The notes: generated from the sequence alone by a model not told the origin. 64,000 nucleotides of DNA from Rhynchosporium graminicola (GCA_900074885.1 FJUW01000033.1:1007041-1071040), one strand, 5' to 3'; shown: positions 1-12,340, counted from the first letter of the stretch. Numbers and translations: made by a program.

Positions 1-146
1 CGCTACCGTATTATGATATCACTAGACCTCCAGTAGCTAGTTACGCACAGACCTCTACTTCTATAGCTTTCTTCTGAGGTTTCAAAACCTTCTCTAATAA
101 TATAGTTACGCTTCTTAAGAGGTTCTAGTATAGTACCTTTTCTAGT
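1..146 (+). repeat. 5' LTR fragment of element D (cut by window edge)
   Basis: Positions 1-146 align with about 19,632-19,778. Shared blocks include tgatatcact, gacctctacttctatagc, ctgaggtttcaaaacc and gaggttct. Most differences are transitions. The upstream part of this LTR, about 100 bp judging from the 3' copy, lies outside the window. Confidence 0.7.
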
Positions 147-1899
147 GACTACCGTAGGGAAAGATTAAGCTATATCTCTCTCTACTAGTAATTCTTTCGT
201 GCTTTAATTTCTGCTCCTAAAAGAAACTAGTAAACCTAGTAATAGTACTAGCGGTACCTAATACTACTATAGCGCTTAAGATATCTAGATCGCTTTAAAA
301 TTTCGGTTATAGGCCCTTAGTAAACCCCAGATATCGATAGAATATCTATAAAGAATCCTACGATATCAGAAGGCTTTAGATTATAAGGATATATACTCTC
401 CTAACTATATGTAGCTATTTATACTAAGTACTCTTATATATTTCAGGATTCTTCTAGGCCTTAGAATCAGTAGAAAGAAGTATCCAGATCTACTACTTAT
501 AGCTTCCCTAAGGATAATAACCCTATTGTGACGGCGCATAGTATACGTGGCAGATACGGGCCAGTATCGGTGCCTTAGGTATACCCTCCTTATATATATA
601 GAGGTGCAGACTCCTTCAGAGCTCTATATCTTTCTGTTTCCTTCGTACTAGACTATATAAGGATCGTTCTTAACCTCCCTACTTGTTTTATTCCTGCTCG
701 TATACTATCTAGAGCCCTTGTGTCGTTATACCTATATCCTAGTAAGGAAGTTACACTCTAGGTAAATATTATCTCGAAACCTTATATCCTAGCTTTTCCC
801 TTCGAGAGCCTCGAGTAACCTAAACCGGCCCTGCTATCTCTCTTTCGAGCCTACCTCGAAACAAGAATATTACTACTAACTTAGCTTCGAGCTAACTATA
901 GATAATATTAATACTGAAAGCTGAATAATACTATAGTACTACTATAACTAGCTATAATTACTATAATATATTAATAATAATTAGTACTTTAGTAGTACAG
1001 AATCTAATGATATTAATTCTTCTTTCTAAGAGTTAATAGATAATATACTTATATAGTTACTTAAGATATATCCTAATTATTAAACCTCAGAATCTAACGC
1101 GATAGATTTAGTATATCCTTATACTATTTCATAGCCCTTATATATAAATCTCTACGAAGAACTAAAGGAATTAACCCGAAAGTTCTCTAAATTCTAAATT
1201 TTCGAGAACCAGAATATTAAGGAGCTTACTTATCTTATCTTAGCTCGAGCAGTCTCGAAGCTAACCCTACTTTACCCTGTAACTTCTGTATAGCCTTCCC
1301 AGAGCTAATCTAGTATTATATTAGTAGCTAAGATAAACTCTATATATTAACTTTCTAGCTAGAAGATATTATAACCCTTAAGATATAATAGCTATAATAT
1401 ATCAGAGGAATCACTAATTATATAGTCCTATATATCAGGATTTCTAGAGTCTATATTAAGTTCCCAATTTTAAAATTCCTAAGCCTTTATATTAGTTAAA
1501 TATTTAATAGAAATAGTATTTATATCTAACGCTAATTAATATAAGCTAAAAAATATTAAAGAGAGTATAACTTCTTAAGAACTATCTATTCTATTAATAC
1601 TAAAGAAGCTACTAAATATAGCTTAAAATATCCTATAACTAGTATAATTAACTTAAGCCTAGATAAAGAAGCTAATATAACTACTATCCTAAGCTAATAC
1701 GATTATAAAAGAGGGAGGAAAAACACTAGAGATAAAGATACTTATCTCTCTTTAAGCTTTTAAGGTTTCTATCTTTAATTAAAGCTATATAATATATAGT
1801 TAAACTCGGCTTAGAGAAATAATAAAGTAGCTAAAAGAAAGAATTTAGTAGAAACTAAACTCTAAGATATATATTAAAGCTACTTAAGAGAAATTTAAG
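147..1899 (+). other. Degraded leader and 5' gag region of element D
   Basis: Apart from the solo B LTR at 527-730, this stretch is AT-rich DNA inside D, between its 5' LTR and the first clearly readable Gag segment. Stops are dense in all frames and I could not assign a protein domain. By position it should hold the primer-binding site, the leader and the N-terminal part of Gag. Confidence 0.4.
527..730 (+). repeat. Solo LTR of the B family with 5-bp target duplication
   Basis: A 204-bp LTR begins with tgtgacggcgcatag and ends with gtgtcgttata. It matches the 202-bp LTRs of B1 and B2 throughout and keeps the tatatata-rich TATA region. It is flanked by the direct repeat cctat (522-526 and 731-735). 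No B internal sequence is present, so LTR-LTR recombination after insertion into D is the simplest history. This is the least mutated B LTR in the window. Confidence 0.85.
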
Positions 1900-2657
1900 G
1901 AGAGTAAGATAAGTAAGATATCTAGAATAAAGATACCTCGATTTAAGAGAGCCAAGGACTTCTATAGTAATAGAGATATACTAGTAGTATAATAGCTAGA
2001 TCGTTTAGACTATAACTTTAAGATAGAGAGTCTAATACTACTAGCCTTAACTTACCTTAGAGCTATTACTATATTACTTAGTAGAGATACTTTAAGGCGT
2101 TTTCGATTAGATATTAGGATAAAAGAGATTATTTAGAATAGAATATATATAAGCGAAAAAGAGAAATAAGAAGTTATCGAGTAGCTTAAAACTTAATATC
2201 TAGACAATAAACTACCCTTAGAAGAAGTAGATATTATAGCTAAGGTATTAAATCTTATTTAAGGAGAATACGAAAATCTTACTTCTTATTAGTACTATAC
2301 TATTACTCTTCTTAAACATATAAGAGTTATTAATATTAAAAAGGGTCTAGAAGAACCTTTACTACCTAAGAAGACCTCTAATAAGTATATCATTACCTCT
2401 CTTACCTAAGCTTTTATCTATAGAATTAAAGATAATAAGCTAAGAGTTTATATTTCAAATAATAATATTCTACGCGTTCTATACTTATAGAGAATATATA
2501 AAGTGCTTTATCTATCTTAATAGTTAATTAAGGCGTAAGAGAAAGTAGAAGAAGAGGTAGAGAAGAGAAAGTACTTTAATAGACTAGAAGAGTATATCGC
2601 GTAAGCTATAAGAATACCTATATATATTATATTAGCTACTTATACCTAGAATATACT
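1900..2657 (+). pseudogene. Gag remnant of element D, part 1
   Basis: Reading through stops, one plus-strand frame gives a long charged, Leu-rich, helical sequence typical of a retrotransposon capsid, with stops where Gln is expected. The frame ends where the 5' LTR of C begins at 2,658. The Gag continues after C at 13,490 and reaches a degenerate zinc-knuckle segment there. The protein is inactive. I infer the capsid role from position and composition, not from a recognised motif. Confidence 0.45.
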
Positions 2658-3154
2658 TATCACGAACCGGCATAGTTCTTAGTATCGAAAACTGTCCTGG
2701 CATCAGAATACTAATAGTACCACCTAGTAGTATATACTAGACGAGTTTTAGTATCAGAAAAGAGTTAGTACTATTAGAGGAAAGGTATTAATATAGTTAT
2801 AGTATAAAACAGCGAGTAGTATTATACGCCTACTTATATTATAGTAATAATAGTATTATAGCTATAGGTAATCTAGGATCACGTGATATACTAGACTGCT
2901 AGATAGGTTGCGAGAGCTTGCACGCTCTATAAGACGGTCTTATATAGCTAGTATAAGGGAACGAAGCCTCTATATAAGACTAGCACTTCTGCTATTAGAT
3001 AGGAGCTTTATACTTAAATTCAAATAGTAATTAATACCTGCTTATAACGTCTTAATTCTAATTAAGAATCGAATTTCTTATTTACTTTACTTTATAGCTA
3101 ATACTAACTAACGAGCTTATATATCGCGTACTAGTCAGAACTAGGAACGTTATA
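2658..3154 (+). repeat. 5' LTR of element C
   Basis: This 497-bp LTR matches 12,988-13,484 and 11,444-11,939 along its whole length. It contains an intact palindrome tcacgtga and a TATA-like tctatataag about 90 bp further on. Both are kept in all three copies and probably mark the element's promoter. Confidence 0.9.
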
Positions 3155-3289
3155 CTTTAAGTACTTTACTTAGAGTATTATTAGTAAGAACGAAATAGCT
3201 ACTAAAGAAGGATCTGTCGTAGGAGAAAGCTCCTAGACTAGTAAGCTAGATAAGGTTAATAAGGTCGATAAGAGTATACTACTTCGTAT

Positions 3290-4660
3290 AAACCTATCTG
3301 ATACTTATTATAGGAACTATAATAAACTAGGATAATTTATCCTCTAGTACTAAATATACCTCGCCTTTAATAGAGATAAGTTCGAAGCGGACTCTCTTAA
3401 AGTCCTATAGATCGCCTTATTCCTCTGCGATACTATAGCTTACTAGATTAAGCTAGCTTTAAATAATTACTTAGTTAATTAATACTTATCTAGGGCCTAT
3501 TCTACTATTATAATCGAAAAAAGCCGAGTTATCTTTCGAACTCCTATAAGCTTTACTAATACTATTAAAGGAGTCTTCGGAGACCTTAATAAGAAGAAAT
3601 AAGACGAGAAGCACTTACTCGGAATTCGATAATAAGGATCCGTCTATAAATATACTATCGAGTTCTATTAATATTCTATATAGTTAGACTAGATAGATAG
3701 TAGATTAAGAGCTTAATACTATCGAGGCTTTAAGGATTATATTAAGGATAAGCTCTCTAGGGTTAGTAAACTAGATAACTTAGAGGACTTAATTAGATTA
3801 TCTATTATTATTATTAAACGAATCTAAGAATAAGCGAAGGAAAAAGGAGAATACTTTATACTTATATATTTTAGGAAATTATAATTTCTATAATAATATA
3901 ATAAGTATTAGAGGAACTTCTAGCTTTACCTAAATAATAAATATAACTACTATAGTCTAATAGAAATAAATAAAGTAGAGAGAAGTTCTAAGGGCTAAGT
4001 TAAGAAAGATAAATAGCGAGAGAAGGGTCTCTGCTATATATATAGTAAGCTAGAATATCTCGCATGTAATTATTTTCAGAAGAAGAAGTAGGAAGAGAAA
4101 CTCTAGAATAAACCTAAGAGAGAATTCGAACTAGCTAAAAGAAAGTCCGACTACTAAGAAGCTTCTAGCGTAGAATAGAGCTTATAGGACTTTATAGCTT
4201 ATAAATCCGGTGAAGAATTCGAAAAAAACTTAGTCGAACTTCTAGATAAAGACTAAGAAAGCTAGAATATTATAAATAAAAGAGACTATTTATTCGATAA
4301 TCTTCTATATAATACTAAGAACTACACTCTTCGAAATCATAATAATAGAAGAAGAATATAAGTATATAATAGAACTAAGTCCGATTTTATAGAATATTAC
4401 TAAACTTATAATATACCTAACTAGAGTATAGACTATATTATAGTCTATTATAATACTATTACTATTATATTCTAAGTTAATACTAAGAATATCGAGGAAT
4501 AACTAGATTATTATATAGCTAATCTCGAAGGAGAATCTGAACTAAAGGACTTCGAATAATTAGATTAGTCCCTTTGAATTAAAGATACTTAAGCTATTAT
4601 TAAGCAGATAAGAGAGGAACGCTATTAGTAGAGAAGATAATACTTATTAGAACTAGCTAC
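3290..4660 (+). pseudogene. Gag remnant of element C
   Basis: A plus-strand frame, interrupted by stops at former Gln and Trp codons, gives a gypsy-type Gag. It opens with a globular segment, continues with long charged helices and ends in a Lys/Glu-rich region. The same frame is present in C2 at about 49,140-50,450. A zinc-knuckle-like cluster (residues reading CYIYSKLEYLACNYF) is at about 4,030-4,080. The start codon cannot be fixed because of mutation. Confidence 0.55.
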
Positions 4661-4859
4661 TTATTAGAGAATAATACTAGATCTTATTTAGGGATAAGCT
4701 GATCTCTATTACTATATATCCTATACTCTAATTACTTATAAACCTAGCCTTAGGACTTAGTTAGATGAAATAATAAGAAGAATTATTAAAGAAGTATATA
4801 ATTACTCCTTAATAGAACTATTATACTTAGAGCTTACTATTACTAGAGAGTTCGATTAG

Positions 4860-4963
4860 TTGATCTTACTAGTTACTATAGATTATATTAAGATAAAAGC
4901 TCTTATTAATTCAGAAGCTATAAGATACTTTATAAACCTAACTTTTATTAAGAAATAGAATAT
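4860..4963 (+). pseudogene. Retropepsin remnant of element C, split by B1
   Basis: The frame reads ALINSEAIRYFINLTFIKK, the RIP-altered equivalent of a retroviral-type aspartic protease active site (ALIDSGA, then a conserved Phe-Ile). The catalytic Asp appears as Asn, a G-to-A change. B1 interrupts the frame directly after this motif. The frame continues for about 50 bp between B1 and B2 (7,175-7,226) and again from 8,591. C2 has the same region uninterrupted at about 50,740-50,870. Confidence 0.65.
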
Positions 4964-5165
4964 TATGACGGCGCATAGTATACGTAGCAGATACGGGCTA
5001 GTATCGGTGCCTTAAGTATACCCTCCTTATATATATAGAAGGTGCAGACTCCTTTAGAGCTCTATATCTTTCTGTTTCCTTCGTACTAGACTATATAAGA
5101 TCGCTCTTAGCTTTCTTACTTATTTATTCTTACTTATATATTACTTTAAGTCTTATATTATTATA
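4964..5165 (+). repeat. 5' LTR of B1
   Basis: The 202-bp LTR starts tatgacggcgcatag and ends tcttatattattata. Compared with the solo copy at 527-730, most changes are C-to-T or G-to-A. Confidence 0.88.
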
Positions 5166-5769
5166 TTAAATAGAAAGATTAAGACTACTAGAGATAGTAT
5201 TAAATAATATCTTACTTAGAAAACTCGATTCGTATATATAACTACTAAGGAGCTCTTCGCTAAGTTATCTCTATTTACTTTAGATTTTCGGAATTTTACA
5301 GAAATAGTTAGTATTATTAATTACGAATTCGATAGTTAAGTTTTAAAAAGAGCTAAGATTCTAGAGATCTCTTAGATAGCTAGGAATTTGAATATAATTT
5401 AGCTTTAGAAGTACTAGTATTATTATAAAGTTACTCTTAGATACTTCGAAACTCGTTCTTTCATGCGTACGAAGTAAAACAGCAGACGAATTTTAGGTAG
5501 AAACTTCCTTATAAGTTCTAATATTTATTATCCTTTTACTTAACTTTAACTTTCCGAAAGTAGCTTTAATAGCGAAAAACCTTACTTTTAAGCTAAGACG
5601 AAGTAGCTTATTACTCTAGCGGAAATTAATAGAATTCGACTTATAATCCTTATACTTTAGTATAATTTATTCCCTTTAGCAGAATCGACTTCCCTCTATT
5701 AGAACTTTTAATTTAATACTTTTTATATCTACTTAATAAAGATATCTAACTCTCTTTAATCTTTCAGCT

Positions 5770-6870
5770 TCTTCAGAATTCGATTTCGACTTTCGCTTCT
5801 TCTATAACTTTCAAGTATTCTATTACTTTCGCTTAGCCTCGCTTACCTAATACTATACCTCCTAAGAAGGCTTAGCTAGCTCCTACGGCTTCACCGGAAT
5901 ACTCTCGAAGCTCCTCCGATTCAATACTTACTATAGAATTACTTAAATAAATTAAAAACTATTAATTAAAAATAGAATCGACTACTCGGGAGCTTTCTAT
6001 TAGTATTAGTTATATCGAATAGATATTTACCGAGTTTTTATATACTTAGGTATAATCGATAAACTCTAGACTTTTAGTAAACCTTAGACCTTTAGTAAAC
6101 TTAGTATTATAATTACTAATAGAACCTACTCTTAAATACTCTTTAATTAATAATTTATAGACCTCCGGTAAGTCGTAACTAACTAAAAGTATTAATAATC
6201 TTAATATAAGGATTAACTTATCTTTTAGCTAATAGTATACTTCTATTCAGGACTATCTAGAAGTTAATTTAGACTAATACCTGACTACGCGTGCTTATAA
6301 AGCGCTAGTCTAGAGCTCTACTTCTAGCCTTATAAGAGGTTACTTAGAACTATAGTATCTCTTAGAAATTACGCTTTTCTTCTCTACTAAAGAGATAATT
6401 TTAGTACTTGCTTCTTATTACTTTTCCGGACTCGAAACAGAGTAATATCAGACCGAATTTTATAAGCTTTTAATAAAAAAGGAGTCCTTTTTATAATTCT
6501 GTGCAAAGTTCTAAAGCTTAGTAATTCTCAGAGGTATAGCTGAATTAGAGTAGTACTTTTACCTCTAGCCGAAGCTTACTATATAGCTACGTATAGCTGC
6601 CGCTCTAATTAAGTACTCTTAGAAGACTAATTATTTAGCTATAGTCTCTTCTCTTATAGCATTCGATTTAGAACTCTCTCGACTACTTTTAATACCTCGA
6701 GCTACTCTAACTCTACTGATAGTTAGCACGTCTTCTGAGCTTTTAATACCTATCGAGGAAGTATAGTATTACTACTATAAGAAGTATAGTTATTATAAGG
6801 GCGATTATCTGATATTAAAGACGAAGAAGAAGTAATTTGCGTCTTACGCTTTAGATTAATAGTTACTTGG
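5770..6870 (+). pseudogene. Gag remnant of B1 with CCHC zinc-knuckle
   Basis: Reading through stops, the plus strand gives a Ser/Pro-rich N-terminal stretch, a Leu-rich helical capsid-like region and a C-terminal segment at 6,767-6,808. That segment has the spacing C-X2-C-X4-H-X4-C once Tyr at the Cys and His positions is read as RIP-altered (TGY to TAY, CAY to TAY). No pol domain follows before the 3' LTR. The role would be nucleocapsid and capsid. The protein is inactive here. Confidence 0.6.
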
Positions 6871-6955
6871 ATTTTATTTAGAATTCGACTTAATTTAACT
6901 TACTTTTCTTTCGTTTTTTATTACCTTTAAAGGCTCGAGGGCGAGCTTTTGTCTT

Positions 6956-7169
6956 AGAAGGGGGTAATATAATAGCGCATAGTATACGTGGCAGATACGG
7001 GCTAGTATCGGTGCCTTAGGCATACCCTCCTTATATATATAGAAGGTATAGACTCCTTTAGAGCTCTGTATCTTTCTGTTTCCTTCGTACTAAACTATAT
7101 AAGATCGCTCTTAGCCTCCCTACTTGTTTATTCTTACTTATATACCGCCTTAAGTCTTATGTCGTTATA
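6956..7169 (+). repeat. Polypurine tract and 3' LTR of B1
   Basis: The tract agaagggggtaa (6,956-6,967) directly precedes the 3' LTR (6,968-7,169), as needed for plus-strand priming. The LTR ends gtcgttata and is followed by the aatat duplication. Confidence 0.82.
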
Positions 7170-7226
7170 AATATTCCTATTACTATTAACTTAAAACTAT
7201 ATCGCCTTACTTTATTAGACGGAAAA

Positions 7227-8585
7227 TATAACGACACAAGACTTAAAGCGGTATATAAGTAAGAATAAATAAGTAGGGAGGCTAAGAGCGATCTTATATA
7301 GTCTAGTACGAAGGAAACAGAAAGATGCAGAGCTCTGAAGGAGTCTGCACCTTCTATATATATAAGGAGGGTATGCCTAAGGCACCGATACTAGCCAGTA
7401 TCTGCTACGTATACTATACGCAATAAAATTAACCACTTATAAGATAAAGGCTCGCCCTCGAGCCTTGAAGAATCGAAGTAACTAAGGAAATAAAGTAAGT
7501 ATAAAATATAATTAAATATTAAGATAACCTTCCAAATTTCTATTAAACCGAAACCGTAGATACTAATTCAGTACTAAGATTATCTCTTCTGCAGAGGGAA
7601 ATATAATTTCCGGTGATATTACTACGATTAGAGCGAAATTGCGATTCTAAAGTAGGTTCCTAGATAGGGTTTACTAGTAATTATAATACCGAGTTTTACT
7701 GAATAAGCGAGGCTAAGCGAGTGATTAAAACACTTGAAGGTTACGAAAGAAATAAAAGTCTAAATCGAATTCTAAAGAAGCTAAAAGATTAAGGAGAGTT
7801 AGATATCTTTATTAAGTAGATATAGAAAGTATTAAATTAAAAGTCTTAGTAGAGGGAGGTCGATTCTGCTAAAGAGAGCTAAATTATATTAGAGTATAAG
7901 GATTACGAGTCGAATTCTAATAATTTCCGCTAGGGTAATAAGCTACTTCGTCTTAGCCTAAAAGTAAGGTTTTTCGCTATTAGAGCTACTTTCGGAAGGT
8001 TAAAATCAGATAAGAGGATAATAAATATTAGAGCTTATAAGGAAGTTTCTACTTAAAATTCGTCTGCTGTTTTACTTTATACGTACGAAGGAACGAGTTT
8101 CGAAGTATCTAAGAGTAACTTCGTAGTAATACTAGTGCTTCTAAGGCTAAATTATATTTAAATTCTTAGCTATCTAAGAGATCTCTAGAATCTTAGCTCT
8201 TTTGAAAACCTAACTATCGAATTCATAATTAATAATACTAACTATTTCTATATAATTCTGAAAATCTAAAGTAAGTAGAGATAACTTAGCGAAGAGCTCC
8301 CTAGTAGTTATATATACGAATCGAGTTTTCTAGGTAAGATATTATTTAATACTATCCTTAGTAGTCTTAATCTTTTTATTTAATATAATAATATAAGACT
8401 TAAAGTAGTATATAAGTAAGAATAAATAAGTAGGGAGGCTGAGAGCGATCTTATATAGTCTAGTATAAAGGAAACAGAAAGATATAGAGCTCTGAAGGAG
8501 TCTATACCTTCTATATATATAAGGAGGGTATACCTAAGGCACCGATACTGGCCCGTATCTGCCACGTATACTATGCGCTGTCACA
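7227..8585 (-). mobile_element. Short LTR element B2, opposite orientation to B1, internally deleted
   Basis: This is a second B copy on the minus strand. Its 5' LTR is 8,384-8,585 and its 3' LTR 7,227-7,428. The target duplication gaaaa is at 7,222-7,226 and 8,586-8,590. The internal region is about 955 bp, against 1.8 kb in B1, so roughly half is missing, although 5' leader and 3' polypurine-side sequences both remain. Only 57 bp of element C separate B1 and B2, so the pair forms a large imperfect palindrome. Confidence 0.85.
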
Positions 8586-11500
8586 GAAAAAGCGCTAGAT
8601 TAGATAGATAAGTCTATAGAAAGATAAGAGGAATAAAGATAGTTATTAATAGATACGAAGAAATACTCTATTTTAATATTATATCTACTAGATAATATAA
8701 TATCGTATTAGGAACGTTATAGCTATATAACTATAATCTTAGTATAGACTAAGTAACTAAGAGAGTTAAATTTAGTAATTATAAATATAAATATAGTTAA
8801 TTAGCTAGTAAATAAGAAGCTAGCGCTACCTTCTTAATAATAATACTAATAGACTTTAGCTAGTTAAGTTAGATTCCTAGTTAGATAGAATCTAAGAATT
8901 ATCCTAGTTAGATAGATAATACTCGGGAGTAGCTACTCGAACTATATAAGAAGTTCTCGAAATTATTTAAGGATCTATAGGATATAAGAGCTCTACTTAA
9001 ATATAAACCTTAGGATTATGAAATAAACTTTAAAGATAGATTTATACTTATTATAAAGAAACTTCGCTATTATAATTATAATACTATAAGAATACTTAAG
9101 AAGTATTAGAAGTTAGATATAAAGAAAGAATAGATTCGGAAATCTAAGTTATTATACGCTATTAATATACTAGTAATTAAGAAAATAAGAGATCTTAAGG
9201 GGAGACCTTATAGAGACTATTAGATAATTAATAATAGAACTATAAGAGATATATACTTTTTACTAAATACTTAGTACCTATAGGATAAGCTAGCTAGAGT
9301 AAAGATATATACTAAGTTAGACTAATATAACGCGTTTAATTTAATCCGAATTAAGAAGGGATATAAGTAGAAGACTACTTTCGTATTACTCTTAGGGCTA
9401 TAGGAATATATAGTAATACTATTCGGCTTAACTAATACCCTAGCTATATATTAGAGATAAAATAATAATATTCTTAAAGATTTTATTAGGAAATTTACTA
9501 TATATTACCTAGATAATATCCTAGTGTACTCGGAAACTATCGAAGCGTACTAAAGCTAAGTCACCTAAGTTATAGAAGCTTTATATAAAGTAGATTCTAG
9601 ACTAAAGTTATCGAAATACGAATTCTTAGTTAAATAAGTTACTTTCCTAAGATATATTATCTACTTAGGAGAGATAAGTATTAATCTAGAGAAAATTAGA
9701 GCTATAAAGGAATAAGAATCTCTAAAGAATATTAAGGATATATAATTATAATTAAGTTTTACTAACTTCTACTAATAGTTTATTAGAAACTATTCTAAGA
9801 TTACTAAACTACTTACGAGCTTAATAAGAAAGAGCGTTCCTTTTATATAAACTAGCTAGTATAAGGAGGCTTTCTAGAGGATTAAGTAAGAATTTATAAA
9901 AGAACTAATCTTATATAGTTTTAATAAAAAGAAGGAAAGTATAATAGAAATAGATACTTTTAATACTTATACTAGTATAATATATCTGCAGCGAGATAAT
10001 AAAGGATAACTATACCTAATCGCTTACTTTTCAGAAAAAATATCTCTAGCTAAATAGAATTATAATATCTATAAGAAAGAACTTATAGCGATTATTAAAG
10101 TACTTAAAAACTAGAAAATATACTTATAAGGAGCTAAGTTCTTAGTTATTATTTACATTAATTATATGAATCTTCGAACTTTTATAACTACTAAGGTCTT
10201 AGATAATTATCGATTAGCTTAATAGTTAGAGGAACTCGCTTCTTTTAACTTAGTTATTAATTATATATAAGGAAAAGATAATATATAAGTAGATACTCTA
10301 AGTAGATTACTAAGTTATAAGGATAATAATATCTATAATAAGACTAATTTACTTAAATAGCTAGATAATAAAGATATAGTTACTAATATCCGAGAAGCTA
10401 TTATAATTAAGTAAGAAATTAAAGGACCTTAGTATAATATCTTAAAAGAAGCTTAGAAGAAAGATAGACTATTACTAGATATAACTAAAGAACTTATTAC
10501 TAGAAATATAATTAAGAATAGTATTATATAAGTTAATAGGAAAATTTAGCTTCTACTAAGCTTAGTAAAAGTATATATTAAAGAATAATACGAGCTTCCT
10601 GCGTATAGATACTAAGGGATATAAAGAATATATCTAAGGATTTCAGGAAACTATTAGTCGGAAGGACTTCGCCGAGTAGTTGAAGAAGTATTAGCTAACT
10701 ATAATACTTATATTAGGAATAAGTCTTCCTGATATATACCTTATAAGTAGATAATTATAGTACTAATACTACTAATATCTTAGAAATCGATATTATAGGA
10801 CTTTATAGAGCTATTACTACTATTAATAGACCTAGTTATAAGAGTTAGCTATAATATAATACTTATTATTATAGAAAGACTTACTAAGTATATAATCTTA
10901 GTACTAGTCTTATCTACTATTATAGCTAAATACTTAGTATAAGTATACCTTAAGGAGGTAGTCTCTAAGTATAAAGTACTTAAAGAAATAGTATCAGATC
11001 GAGATAAGTTATTTATATTAAAATTCTGAAACGCTTAAATAGGTTTCTTAGGAATAAAAAGGAAATTATTAATAGCTTTCTACCCTTAGACTAATAAAGG
11101 AAATAAAAGGATATACTAAGTAGTTAAAGTATACTTATATTACTATATTAATTATTAATAAAATAATTAAGTAGAACTACTATTACTTATAGAGTTCGTA
11201 TATAATAGCTCGACTACAGAAATAATAAAAATTATATTATTCTTTACGAATTATAGTTATATACCTATCACTTATAGAGAACTTAACTTAATAGTTAAGG
11301 ATAATAATATAGCTCGTATCTAGGTTAGGAATATATAAGACCTCTATAAGAAGCTTATAGAAGAATTCTAGTTTATAATAGAGAAGAATATATATTACTA
11401 TAATAAGAACTATAGTTAGAAGCTAACGCTATAAGAAGAAGATTATCACGAACTAGCATAGTTCTTAGCACTAAGACCGTCCTGGCACTAGAATACTGAT

Positions 11501-12340
11501 AGTACTACCTAGTGGTATATACTAGACGAGTTTTAGTACTAGAAAAGAGTTAGTACTATTAGAGGAAAAGCACTAATATAGTTATAGTATAAACTAGCGA
11601 GTAGTACTATATATCTACTTATATTAAAGTAATAATAGTATTATAGCTATAGGTAATCTAGGATCACGTGATATACTAGACTACTAGATAAGTCGCGAGA
11701 GCTTACGCGCTCTATAAGACGGTCTTATATAGCTAGTATAAGAGAACGAAAGTTCTATATAAGACTAGTACTTCTGCTATTAGATAGGAGCTTCGTACTT
11801 AAATTCATATAGTAATTAACACCTGCTTATAACGTCTTAATTCTAATTAAGAACCGAATTTCTTATTTACTTTACTTTATAGCTAATACTAACTAACGAG
11901 CCTATATACCGCGTACTAGTCAGAACTAGGAACGTTATAAAGATAAGGTTTACTTTCTATAGAAAAATATTAATATATAGAGACTAAGTAATAAGTTAGA
12001 CTATAAGAAACTTAGATTTTTTAAAATTAAATATATTAAAGAACTTTTAAATTATAAACTCTAGCTATAGCTATAATAAAGAAGATATTCCTAATATTCT
12101 ATATATCCTTATTAGAAAAAGTACTACCGGGAGTATTACTAGCCCTAAAGATATATACTTAATTAATTAATCTACTTATAGAATACGATATAAAGGAAGT
12201 ACTAGATTATTAGTATAAATAAGATATTATTAGATACTTAGTGAAATAGAAGAACTATTTATATTCGGAAAATATATAAGAAATTAAGTTAAGCTTTTAT
12301 TACTTAGTATTACTAGCTAATTTCTATTAATAAAACTTAA
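8586..12340 (+). pseudogene. Pol remnant of element C: RT, RNase H, integrase, chromodomain
   Basis: A single plus-strand frame with many stops gives the gypsy Pol order. The RT catalytic box reads YYLDNILVYSE near 9,500 (YLDD altered to YLDN). RNase H reads EIDTFNTYTSIIYLQRDNKG near 9,945-10,010. The integrase core is near 10,800-11,250. A C-terminal chromodomain near 12,185-12,290 has the pattern YDIKEVLDY, RYLVK, KNYLYSEN. The frame is broken at 11,444-11,939 by a solo LTR. Stops occur where Gln or Trp is expected, so the product is inactive. Confidence 0.75.
11444..11939 (+). repeat. Solo C-family LTR inserted in the integrase C-terminal region of C
   Basis: A 496-bp LTR nearly identical to both C LTRs is flanked by aagat duplications (11,439-11,443 and 11,940-11,944). 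The Pol frame stops at its left end and resumes at its right end (KDKVYFL...), so it is an insertion and not the end of C. It is inferred to be the product of LTR-LTR recombination of a second C copy that had landed in the first. Confidence 0.88.

Larger units (their letters stand above)
4964..7169 (+). mobile_element. Short LTR element B1, gag-only, inserted in C
   Basis: Two 202-bp LTRs (4,964-5,165 and 6,968-7,169) enclose 1.8 kb of internal sequence. The target duplication aatat is at 4,959-4,963 and 7,170-7,174. A polypurine tract (agaaggggg) abuts the 3' LTR. The internal region shows a Gag frame ending in a zinc knuckle and nothing resembling protease, RT or integrase, so the element looks non-autonomous. 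LTR differences are mostly transitions: TGTGACGG reads tataatag in the 3' copy. Confidence 0.85.

Noticed and set aside
8380..8565. Open frame of 61 residues in the B2 LTR
   Set aside because: It lies within the non-coding LTR (8,384-8,585) and reflects its low stop content in one frame.
11444..11939. Reading this LTR as the 3' end of element C
   Set aside because: The Pol frame continues after it, its own aagat duplication flanks it, and the outer atact duplication pairs 2,653 with 13,485.
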